A DNA stretch of 6,868 nucleotides, taken from positions 1-6,868 of the forward strand of contig JAASSE010000054.1 of the NCBI GenBank assembly GCA_021768055.1, in the 5' to 3' direction. The notes under the pieces were generated by a model. The model searched no databases and was not told where the DNA came from. It worked only from the letters and a program-made list of their open reading frames with translations. The stretch is from Gammaproteobacteria bacterium (lineage in GTDB: Bacteria; Pseudomonadota; Gammaproteobacteria; SZUA-229). How positions within the stretch are numbered: position 1 is the first letter of the stretch; every line of letters begins with the position of its first letter. This document shows, one piece after another, positions 1-5,928 of this stretch. A program made the translations under genes and the position numbers.

Positions 1-2
1 GT

Positions 3-1445
3 GGTGGAACAGAAAACACGGCCGGAATTATTGGTTTTTCCATTGCTTGTGAGCTTGCACGCGACTTTCTGGCGGACCACCGTCGGATTCGATCGTTGCT
101 TGATCGCTTTTTGATGCCCGGTATGCGCTGGTATTTGCGCCGTCGTGTAAATCGGGTGATTGATGAAATCAATACACGGCTGGATATCGAAATTCGTCCA
201 CTGCAGATTACCCAGCGCAAATCCCTGGTCGACCGCCTCGTGTTTGATGAAAAGGTGCTGGAGGCGGTCAAGCAAACTGCAAAAGAAAAAAACATGCCCA
301 CCGCAGTGGTCCAGGACAAGGCCAGAAAATATGCCAATGAAATTGCGCCGGCATTCAACGCCTACATGTATTTCAGGTTTGGCTACTGGTTGTCAAAAAA
401 GCTGGCCCGGCTGGTGTATCGCATGCGCGTCGGTTTCTTTGATGATAAGGGGCTGAACAATGTCGACCCTGACTCGGCTATCGTGTTCGTAATGAATCAT
501 CGCAGCAATATGGATTATGTGCTAGTTTCATTTCTGGTTGCCGAGAAGACCGCGCTGTCCTATGCGGTTGGTGAATGGGCACGTATCTGGCCGTTGCAAA
601 CACTGATTAAATCCATGGGTGCGTTTTTTGTCAGGCGCAACTCGAAAAACCCATTGTATCGCCGTGTGCTCGAACGTTATGTAAACATGTCTACACGAGC
701 GGGCGTATGCCAGGCGGTTTTCCTCGAAGGCGGCCTGAGCAAGGACGGCGCGCTGCGAGAACCGCGGCTGGGTTTTCTCGACTACATGTTGCGTGATTAT
801 CATTCGGATACCGACAGGGATGTAACGTTCATTCCTGTTGGTATCAATTACGACCGCGTTATTGAAGACCGCACCCTGGTACGCAAGCTGGATCCGGATG
901 CGGCCAGGCGCGGCACCTGGTTCATTATCAAAACCACCGTGCGTTTTCTGTTCAAAACTCTGATGCTGTCCAGAAAGAGCCGGTTAAGGCGGTTCGGCTA
1001 CGCCAGTGTCAACTTCGGCAAGCCGTTGTCAGCAAAAGCGTATTGTGCTCATCACGGTATCGAGTTCGTGCACATGGAGCAGGAACCGCGCTTTGAATGG
1101 GTAAAGAAACTGGCGACAACATTAATGAAGGAAATCAGTGATGTGGTGCCAATTACACCAGTGGCATTGATGTCAGACGTGATCCTGTATCAGCGTGAAC
1201 AGAATTTCAGCGAGCTGGAATTGAAAGCGAGTGCCCTGACCAGAATCGCACAACTGGAACAACTGGGCGCCCCCATCAGTATTTCAGCCGGTGCGACGGA
1301 CCATGTGCTCAGCGGTGCGCTGGATATTCTCGAAGGCAGAGGCTTTATAACCGAAGCGAACGGCCTGTTCCAGATAGAGGAGAGTGCCAGGGTAATGCTT
1401 GAATACTATGCCAATTCGATCAGGCAATGGCCATGGCCTGATTGA
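3..1445 (+). CDS. PlsB-like glycerol-3-phosphate / 1-acylglycerol-phosphate acyltransferase, 5' partial
   Basis: Membrane-associated acyltransferase of phospholipid synthesis, expected to move an acyl chain onto glycerol 3-phosphate or its lyso form at the inner membrane. Counting from the TTG at 96, the four acyltransferase blocks are in order: catalytic H135-x4-D140 in NHRSNMDY, GAFFVRR (175-181), FLEGGLSKDG (209-218) and FIPVGINYDRV (245-255). The Glu-Gly-Gly form of block III and the NYDRV form of block IV resemble PlsB more than PlsC, but the protein is much shorter than E. coli PlsB (about 800 residues). It matches a family of roughly 450-480 residue PlsB-like proteins as I remember them. 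The frame is open to the left edge with no ATG or GTG between 3 and 95. TTG 96 falls inside the conserved LLDR..PGMRWYLRRR segment, so the true start probably lies outside the window. TTG 96 (preceded by a weak GGA) or ATG 114 are fallbacks. Substrate choice (G3P or lysophosphatidate) cannot be read from the sequence. Confidence 0.87.
   Translation, partial: GGTENTAGIIGFSIACELARDFLADHRRIRSLLDRFLMPGMRWYLRRRVNRVIDEINTRLDIEIRPLQITQRKSLVDRLVFDEKVLEAVKQTAKEKNMPTAVVQDKARKYANEIAPAFNAYMYFRFGYWLSKKLARLVYRMRVGFFDDKGLNNVDPDSAIVFVMNHRSNMDYVLVSFLVAEKTALSYAVGEWARIWPLQTLIKSMGAFFVRRNSKNPLYRRVLERYVNMSTRAGVCQAVFLEGGLSKDGALREPRLGFLDYMLRDYHSDTDRDVTFIPVGINYDRVIEDRTLVRKLDPDAARRGTWFIIKTTVRFLFKTLMLSRKSRLRRFGYASVNFGKPLSAKAYCAHHGIEFVHMEQEPRFEWVKKLATTLMKEISDVVPITPVALMSDVILYQREQNFSELELKASALTRIAQLEQLGAPISISAGATDHVLSGALDILEGRGFITEANGLFQIEESARVMLEYYANSIRQWPWPD
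1419..1442. other. 24-bp near-perfect palindrome at the convergent gene junction
   Basis: Arms ATCAGGC (1419-1425) and GCCTGAT (1436-1442) flank a self-complementary core ATGGCCAT (1427-1434), with one A/G mismatch pair (1426/1435). The palindrome covers the last codons and stop of the acyltransferase gene, just before the tail-to-tail junction with the FG-GAP gene. It could fold in either transcript and serve as a bidirectional stem. Neither side is followed directly by a clean T run (the + side reaches only a T/A-rich stretch at about 1452-1460), so an intrinsic terminator is only a possibility. Coding constraint or chance cannot be excluded. Confidence 0.35.
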
Positions 1446-1453
1446 TCACAGTC

Positions 1454-2824
1454 TTATTTATTGTCGAACAGGACAAAATCAATATCGGTTTCGGCGCGCT
1501 GCATGAACAACACCCAGGCGGCACCGCGGTCAGGCCCGCCGTCATCATCCCGTTCCGCACCCACCAGTAAATCAGTGGCGCCGTTGCCGTCCATGTCGCC
1601 GATGCTGGTGACTGCATTACCGAATTGGTCACCATCATCGAGGCCGATACCGAAACTGCCGCGGTCACTGGCGAGAATGGATTTATCGAGGACTTCCCCA
1701 TCACCCGACAGAAACAGCACCCAGACGGCGCCGCGGTCAGTACCGCCTTCGTCGCTGAATGGAACACCCACGGCGATATCGGTATGCGCATCATCGTTGG
1801 CATCGCCGATGCTGGTGACGGCACTGCCGAAGCGGTCACCGGCATTGAGACCGCCGTCGAGTTCACCGCTGGTCGCAGAAATTTTCTGTTCGCGTTTTAC
1901 CGAACCGTCGGTATTCAGAAACAGTATCCACACCGCGCCCTTGTCGATGCCGCCGTCATCAGTGCCGGGTGAGCCGGCAGCGATATCTGTACGGCCATCA
2001 CCGTCAAGATCACCAATGCCTGTGATGGCGCTGCCGAAGTAATCGAAGTCTTTCAGGTTGGATTCAAACAAACGTACGGTGGATGCAATCTTGTGTGTAA
2101 ACCTGACGGTACCGTTGTTGTTCATGAACAGAATGTACACGGCACCGCGGTCGTTGCCGCCGGTATCATCGAAGGGTGCGCCGACAGCCACATCATTAAT
2201 GCCGTCATTATTAATATCACCGATGCCCGCGATGGCACTACCGAACTGGTCGTTGTCATCTAGCACATCGGTAAAACCGCCAATGGTGTCGGAAATTTTC
2301 TGCCTGGCTCTGACGCTGCCGTCCGTGTTCATGAACAGGATCCACACGGCACCCCGGTCGGTGCCGCCGTCATCGTCCAGCGGCGCACCCACGGCAAGGT
2401 CGCGTACGCCATCGCGATTCAGATCACCGATGCCGGCAATGGCCTGGCCGAAACGGTCGTCATCATCAAGACCGATGCCGAAACCACCATCGCTGTCGGA
2501 AACTTTCTGATCGATATCCACCTGACCGTTATCATCCATGAACAGTACCCACAGCGCACCACGGTTGCTGCCGCCATCATCATCGAACGCCGCGCCCACG
2601 GCTACATCGGTTACACCGTCAACCTCAAGATCACCGATGTTGGTAACCGCAGTGCCGAAGTGATCACCATCGTCCAGGGTACCGGTGAAATTTCCCTGCG
2701 TGTCGGAGATTTTCTGTTTGGAATCGATTTGGCTTGAAATCGTAAAATCACAGCAGCTGCTGGCCGTGAGCACGAACCAGGCGAGCAGGATAAGAACGAT
2801 GGTTTTGAAGCGGCTGAAATGCAT
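1454..2824 (-). CDS. FG-GAP repeat (integrin-alpha-like beta-propeller) predicted lipoprotein
   Basis: 456 residues; I recognise the fold type but not a named gene. Residues 5-23 form a lipoprotein-type signal: basic start, hydrophobic core IVLILLAWFVL, then lipobox-like TASSC with Cys24 the likely lipidated residue (Cys25 follows). The rest is six repeats of exactly 69 residues (37-450), with FG at 56, 125, 194, 263, 332 and 401. Each repeat carries a GD-x3-DG-x2-D-type acidic loop typical of calcium-binding FG-GAP blades (first Asp at 65, 134, 203, 272, 341, 410), then a VGAP-like turn, DDGG.DRGA and a VW.LF strand. Repeat 4 diverges before its FG; in repeats 5 and 6 the loop is altered (DANDDAHTD, DMDGNGATD). 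Integrin propellers have seven blades; six are seen here. The ATG is preceded by AGGA (2832-2835) at 7 bases. The gene follows bioF by 42 bases with no visible terminator, so it may be co-transcribed. Binding, adhesion or scaffolding at the cell envelope is inference; no catalytic domain is visible. Confidence 0.85.
   Translation of the reverse strand: MHFSRFKTIVLILLAWFVLTASSCCDFTISSQIDSKQKISDTQGNFTGTLDDGDHFGTAVTNIGDLEVDGVTDVAVGAAFDDDGGSNRGALWVLFMDDNGQVDIDQKVSDSDGGFGIGLDDDDRFGQAIAGIGDLNRDGVRDLAVGAPLDDDGGTDRGAVWILFMNTDGSVRARQKISDTIGGFTDVLDDNDQFGSAIAGIGDINNDGINDVAVGAPFDDTGGNDRGAVYILFMNNNGTVRFTHKIASTVRLFESNLKDFDYFGSAITGIGDLDGDGRTDIAAGSPGTDDGGIDKGAVWILFLNTDGSVKREQKISATSGELDGGLNAGDRFGSAVTSIGDANDDAHTDIAVGVPFSDEGGTDRGAVWVLFLSGDGEVLDKSILASDRGSFGIGLDDGDQFGNAVTSIGDMDGNGATDLLVGAERDDDGGPDRGAAWVLFMQRAETDIDFVLFDNK
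1475..2716 (-). repeat. Six in-frame 207-bp tandem units encoding FG-GAP blades
   Basis: Residues 37-450 of the lipoprotein fall into six units of 69 codons with no insertion or deletion between them (6 x 207 = 1242 bases). The best kept parts are the codons for QKISD-like, FG.A, IGD, DDGG.DRGA and VW.LF motifs. The units have diverged at the nucleotide level, but their length is held exactly. The repeats also keep long antisense frames open, which explains the apparent + strand ORFs across this gene. Confidence 0.85.
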
Positions 2825-2866
2825 CTGTCTGTCCTGGCAACACGCACAGGTGTTAATGAAATCGTA

Positions 2867-4030
2867 CTATGAAGATAGCATTTTTTGCATAGCACTGATG
2901 GCGTTGACCAGCTTGTCGATGTGCTCGCGGGTGTGTGCGGCAGACAGGGTAATACGCAGGCGCGCGCTGCCTTCAGGTACCGTCTGCGGTCGGATTGCGG
3001 TAATCAGGATGCCCTGCTCGAACAGAGCATTGCTCATGTTGACCGCTGTTTCCGTCTCACCTGTAATGACCGGTTGTATCGCGGTAGTGCTTTGCATGAG
3101 TGTTATGTTTTGCTGTTCACAGCACTGTCTGAAATAAGCAATGTTGTCATTCAGAGAGTCACGCAATTGGGGTTGTGAGTTGATAATGCGCAGGCTTGTG
3201 CGTGTCGCTTCAGCCACCGCGGGTGGTGATGCTGTTGTATAAATCCAGGTGCGTGCTTTCTGGATAACGGTTTCAACCAGGTCTTCACTGCCGGCAATAA
3301 AGGCGCCGGATGTTCCCAGAGCCTTGCCCAGAGTTGCCATGTACACTGGCACGTTATCAACAGACGTATTGGTATGTTCCAGTGTGCCCTTGCCGTTTTT
3401 CCCCAGCACGCCGAAACCGTGTGCATCGTCGAGCATAAACCAGGCATCGTGCCGTTTACATGACGAGACCAGAGCTGTGGTATCAGCGATATCGCCATCC
3501 ATGCTGAACACACCATCCGTTGCCACCAGTTTTTCACCGCTGGTTCGTGACGCCAGTTTTGCATCAAGATCATTTGCACTGTTGTGGGCATAGCGCATCA
3601 GACGGGCGCCGCACAACAGGCCGGCATCAAGCAGCGAAGCATGGTTCAGGCGGTCCTGCAGAATGGTATCGCCTTTACCAATAAGTGCCTGGATGACACC
3701 CAGGTTCGCCATGTAACCGGTCGAGAACAGCAGTGCACGCGGATAGCCGGTGAAGTCGGCAAGTTCCTGCTCCAGTCCATGATGTGCCCGCGAATGACCA
3801 TTGATCAGGTGCGCCGCACCACTGCCCGCACCGTATTGTTCAATCCCCTTTATAAAGGCCGCTTTGACTTCAGGGTGATTGGCAAGACCCAGGTAGTCGT
3901 TGCTGCAAAAACTGATTACCTTGCGGCCATCGATAACCATTTCGGGTTGTTGTGGCGAATCGTTGATGCGGCGTGAACGATAAAGATGATTGGCTTTTCG
4001 TTCCTGCAGTTCTTTTTTAAGGTCTTTCAA
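2867..4030 (-). CDS. bioF: 8-amino-7-oxononanoate synthase (KAPA synthase)
   Basis: Cytoplasmic PLP enzyme of the alpha-oxoamine synthase family. It condenses pimeloyl-ACP or pimeloyl-CoA with L-alanine to give 7-keto-8-aminopelargonate plus CO2, the first step in building the biotin rings. At 387 residues it is close to E. coli BioF (384). Visible hallmarks: FCSNDYLGLA (41-50), the PLP-stacking histidine in DRLNHASLLDA (H130), VFSMDGD with S176, DDAHGFGVLG with D201 and H204, and the Schiff-base lysine K236 in TLGKALGTSGAF. AIRPQTVPEGSARLRITLSAAH near the C-terminus is also typical, described here by its key residues RPxTVPxGxARLR. The start is TTG (4028-4030): an in-frame TGA sits three codons upstream (4037-4039), the next Met is residue 31, and the N-terminus fits the family. 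A GGTGA motif (4037-4041) lies 6 bases before it. The gene is 42 bases downstream of bioB and 42 upstream of the FG-GAP lipoprotein gene, probably in one unit. Confidence 0.96.
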   Translation of the reverse strand: MKDLKKELQERKANHLYRSRRINDSPQQPEMVIDGRKVISFCSNDYLGLANHPEVKAAFIKGIEQYGAGSGAAHLINGHSRAHHGLEQELADFTGYPRALLFSTGYMANLGVIQALIGKGDTILQDRLNHASLLDAGLLCGARLMRYAHNSANDLDAKLASRTSGEKLVATDGVFSMDGDIADTTALVSSCKRHDAWFMLDDAHGFGVLGKNGKGTLEHTNTSVDNVPVYMATLGKALGTSGAFIAGSEDLVETVIQKARTWIYTTASPPAVAEATRTSLRIINSQPQLRDSLNDNIAYFRQCCEQQNITLMQSTTAIQPVITGETETAVNMSNALFEQGILITAIRPQTVPEGSARLRITLSAAHTREHIDKLVNAISAMQKMLSS

Positions 4031-4036
4031 TGTTAT

Positions 4037-4041
4037 TCACC
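4037..4041 (-). promoter_or_regulatory. Likely bioF ribosome-binding site (GGTGA) at the base of a stem
   Basis: On the minus strand GGTGA is followed by six bases (ATAACA) and the TTG start of bioF, fitting the GGTGA part of the anti-16S complement. Its first three bases (4039-4041) pair with 4112-4114 in the inverted repeat, so folding of the bioB-bioF mRNA could partly hide it. That would tie bioF translation to ribosomes finishing bioB, whose stop lies in the loop. The base match and position are seen; the regulatory effect is inferred. Confidence 0.5.
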
Positions 4042-4114
4042 GCGGAGACGCTGAGGTCGCAGAGAAAAAATATTAATTACTCTGCGCGCTCTGTGCGCTC
4101 TGCGCCTCTGCGGT
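4039..4114. repeat. Imperfect inverted repeat (REP/MITE-like) spanning the bioB-bioF junction
   Basis: Left arm 4039-4064 and right arm 4080-4114 can fold into a long broken hairpin. The outer stem pairs 4039-4047 with 4106-4114 (nine pairs, one G-T). Short inner stems follow: 4049-4051 with 4102-4104, and 4053-4055 with 4098-4100. The apical stem CGCAGAG (4058-4064) pairs with CTCTGCG (4080-4086), and the 15-base A/T-rich loop is 4065-4079. The right arm contains tandem GCGCAGAGC-like 9-mers (minus strand). The overall wording (ACCGC.GAG.CGC...GCAGAG) resembles a repeat I recall as dispersed in many bacterial genomes; this is memory and untested. It encodes the last residues of BioB, holds the bioB stop and ends in the bioF ribosome-binding site. 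Confidence 0.7.
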
Positions 4115-5068
4115 TAAATCTGGCCTTGTTTGATTTACACCGAGTTTATCGAAAAGAATACGGTCGTGGTTTTCATCCGGGTTCGACGTGGTCAACAGCT
4201 TGTCGCCATGGAAAATCGAGTTGGCACCGGCAAAGAAACAAAGTGCCTGCATTTCGTCACTCATTTCAGTACGGCCGGCCGACAGCCTGACCACGGATTC
4301 AGGCATCAGGATACGTGCTACCGCAATGGTTTTGACAAAGTCGAGTGGATCAATTTCTTCAACACCATGTAAAGGTGTGCCTTCGACCTGTACCAGCATG
4401 TTGATGGGCACGCTCTCGGGATGTTTGGGCAGGTTGGCGAGTTGTTGCAGCAATGATATGCGATCGCTGTCCTGTTCGCCCATGCCGATGATGCCGCCGC
4501 AACAGACGTTGATGCCGGCTTCACGTACATGTTCCAGGGTGTCGAGACGGTCCTGGTAGGTGCGCGTGGTAATAATGTCACCGTAGTATTCAGGCGAAGT
4601 ATCCAGGTTATGGTTGTAGTAATCCAGACCGGCGCTTTTCAGCCGTTTGCTCTGGTGTGCTGTGAGCATACCCAGGGTGACGCAGGTCTCGAGGCCCAGA
4701 GCATTTACCGCTTCGATCATTTCGATGACCTTGTCGAGGTTTTTGTCGGTGGGGTTGCGCCAGGCAGCGCCCATGCAGAAGCGGCTCGCGCCATTGTTCC
4801 TCGCGATGGTGGCTTTTTCGATGACCTCGTGCAGCGGCAGCAGGCGCTCACGCTCGATGTCGGCAGTATTGCGTGCACTTTGCGAACAATAACCACAATC
4901 TTCCGGGCAGGCGCCGGTCTTGATGCTGAGCAGGGTACTGACCTGCACCTGGTTGGGGTCGAAGTGCTCGCGGTGCAGGCTGTGGGCCTGAAACAGCAGG
5001 TCGTTGAAAGGCAGTTCGAACAACCCGGTAATTTCATCCAGGGTCCAGTCGTGGCGTAAAGATGTCAT
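4073..5068 (-). CDS. bioB: Biotin synthase
   Basis: Radical SAM enzyme that inserts sulfur into dethiobiotin to form biotin, the last step of the pathway. With the start at 5068 it has 331 residues. The SAM-cluster motif is C54-x3-C58-x2-C61 (CPEDCGYC). The ligands of the sulfur-donating [2Fe-2S] cluster are all present: C98, C129, C189 and R261, each one position beyond E. coli C97, C128, C188 and R260. [10 protein letters not shown] and [13 protein letters not shown] are further family blocks. An ATG 13 codons upstream (5105-5107) is possible, but [10 protein letters not shown] aligns with the E. coli N-terminus MAHRPRWTLS, so 5068 is preferred. Neither start has a clear Shine-Dalgarno sequence. 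The C-terminus is odd: the final residues [14 protein letters not shown], with a three-residue AQS repeat, are encoded by the inverted repeat at 4039-4114 and have no counterpart in the usual BioB core. It is divergent from comF and is the first gene of the bioB-bioF unit in this window. Confidence 0.97.
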   Translation of the reverse strand: MTSLRHDWTLDEITGLFELPFNDLLFQAHSLHREHFDPNQVQVSTLLSIKTGACPEDCGYCSQSARNTADIERERLLPLHEVIEKATIARNNGASRFCMGAAWRNPTDKNLDKVIEMIEAVNALGLETCVTLGMLTAHQSKRLKSAGLDYYNHNLDTSPEYYGDIITTRTYQDRLDTLEHVREAGINVCCGGIIGMGEQDSDRISLLQQLANLPKHPESVPINMLVQVEGTPLHGVEEIDPLDFVKTIAVARILMPESVVRLSAGRTEMSDEMQALCFFAGANSIFHGDKLLTTSNPDENHDRILFDKLGVNQTRPDLTAEAQSAQSAQSN

Positions 5069-5090
5069 AGCGTGGGTGGGTTTGTATAAT
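5062..5090 (+). promoter_or_regulatory. Probable sigma-70 promoter for comF, overlapping the bioB start
   Basis: A perfect -10 box TATAAT lies at 5085-5090. Seventeen bases upstream, ATGTCA at 5062-5067 matches four of six positions of the -35 consensus. Transcription would begin near 5097, giving a short leader of about 25 bases before the comF ATG at 5122. The -35 element covers the preferred bioB start codon on the other strand, so the two divergent genes share this region. No equally good promoter was found for bioB on the minus strand. Confidence 0.5.
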
Positions 5091-5121
5091 GTGGGCTTAT
5101 TGTACATGACACGGAGTCAAC

Positions 5122-5850
5122 ATGAATAAGGATGTTTCCCGCCTCGCTTCAAACATGGGCAAGCGCCTGATCGAAGCGGTCTATCCGCCTCGCTGTGTAC
5201 TGTGCAAACGTCCCGGTTTTAAGCAAATGGATATTTGTACGGAGTGTTACAGGGCGATGCCCTGGATCCATGTCGGTTGCAGCCAGTGTGCCATACCGTT
5301 GCCAACAATTGACGGCCATGAAGTGAAGTGCGGCAATTGCCTGCAGAAGTCACCGAGGTTCGATCGCAGCCTTAGCCTGTTCGAATATGATAAGGGCGCG
5401 ATGACGCTGATCCAGCAACTCAAGTTCAATGACAAGCTGGCCTGTGCAAGACTGCTGGGCAATCTACTGGCAGACAGGGTGGTGCAGCATCCCGCTGATC
5501 ACCCCGGATTAATATTGCCGGTGCCGTTGTTCAACAAGCGCTTGCGCAAGCGTGGTTTTAACCAGTCTGTCGAGATCGCGCGCACCGTATCAAAACGTCT
5601 ACACATACCCATGGATATACATTCAGTGGTTCGCGTGCGCAATACCAGAGCACAGAGTGGGTTGGATAAAAAGCAGCGTCGCAGGAATATTCGTGGTGCA
5701 TTTGAAGTTATAAAGCAACTACCCGCAGATCATATCGCCATCATTGATGATGTGGTGACGACAACGTCGACATCAAATGAACTGGCAGGCTTGTTAAAGC
5801 GCAATGGTGTCAAGCGTGTTGAGGTATGGAGTATCGCCAGGGCTGTTTAA
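5122..5850 (+). CDS. comF: ComF/GntX-family protein with phosphoribosyltransferase-like domain
   Basis: 242 residues, the usual size. The N-terminus has zinc-ribbon-like cysteine pairs C25/C28, C39/C42, C53/C56 and C70/C73. The C-terminal half is a type I phosphoribosyltransferase fold: ILPVPLF (131-137), RKRGFNQS (142-149), then the PRPP-loop region IIDDVVTTTSTSNE (207-220). Family members take part in natural DNA uptake (ComF of Firmicutes and Haemophilus) or were linked to gluconate or DNA-carbon use (GntX/YhgH in E. coli); the exact biochemical role is not settled. One residue is unusual: family loops normally read DDVxTTG(S/A)T, but the glycine position is Thr215 (codon ACG 5764-5766), so nucleotide binding may be altered. 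GGAG (5113-5116) lies five bases before the ATG. The gene is divergent from bioB, a common gammaproteobacterial arrangement, and converges on the hydrolase gene across a 78-base spacer where I see no good terminator. It is just as reasonably called gntX. Confidence 0.9.
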   Translation: MNKDVSRLASNMGKRLIEAVYPPRCVLCKRPGFKQMDICTECYRAMPWIHVGCSQCAIPLPTIDGHEVKCGNCLQKSPRFDRSLSLFEYDKGAMTLIQQLKFNDKLACARLLGNLLADRVVQHPADHPGLILPVPLFNKRLRKRGFNQSVEIARTVSKRLHIPMDIHSVVRVRNTRAQSGLDKKQRRRNIRGAFEVIKQLPADHIAIIDDVVTTTSTSNELAGLLKRNGVKRVEVWSIARAV

Positions 5851-5928
5851 TGCCGGCAAATTATTTTTATTCATGCAGCTTTACATTTCCTACCAGCGGC
5901 ATTCTGAATTTTTTAGGCTAATCGCCAC

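Noticed and set aside
3..1445. Direct naming of the first gene as plsB by analogy to the E. coli ubiC-ubiA-plsB cluster
   Set aside because: The ubiA here is at the other end of the window, five genes away and on the other strand, and the protein is far shorter than E. coli PlsB.
1461..2510. Long + strand open frames (1461-2042, 2058-2510, also 1625-1972) opposite the FG-GAP gene
   Set aside because: They are antisense to a clear repeat protein; the 207-bp units are multiples of three, so an open antisense frame repeats in each unit. Their translations are Ser/Pro-rich without any recognisable motif.
4061..4079. Intrinsic terminator after bioB (six-base T run on the minus strand near 4065-4070)
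   Set aside because: The T run lies in the loop of the inverted repeat, not after a closed GC stem, and bioF follows closely.
4529..5059. 176-codon + strand frame opposite bioB, and the shorter frames at 4130-4559
   Set aside because: bioB on the minus strand has all catalytic residues; the antisense translations show no family features.
5054..5087. Possible BirA operator: GTAAA core (5056-5060) and GGTTT (5079-5083) spaced like TTGTAAACC-N16-GGTTTACAA
   Set aside because: The half-sites match only about five and six of nine positions and one lies inside the bioB coding region; likely chance. A BirA-box profile scan against relatives would decide.
5069..5107. 13-codon longer bioB start at 5107
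   Set aside because: The extra residues have no counterpart in E. coli BioB, the region holds the comF promoter, and no ribosome-binding site precedes it. It cannot be fully excluded.
5851..5928. Terminator between comF and the hydrolase gene (TGCCGGCA followed by an A/T-rich stretch)
   Set aside because: The palindrome has no loop and only a mixed A/T tail; no convincing stem plus T run on either strand.
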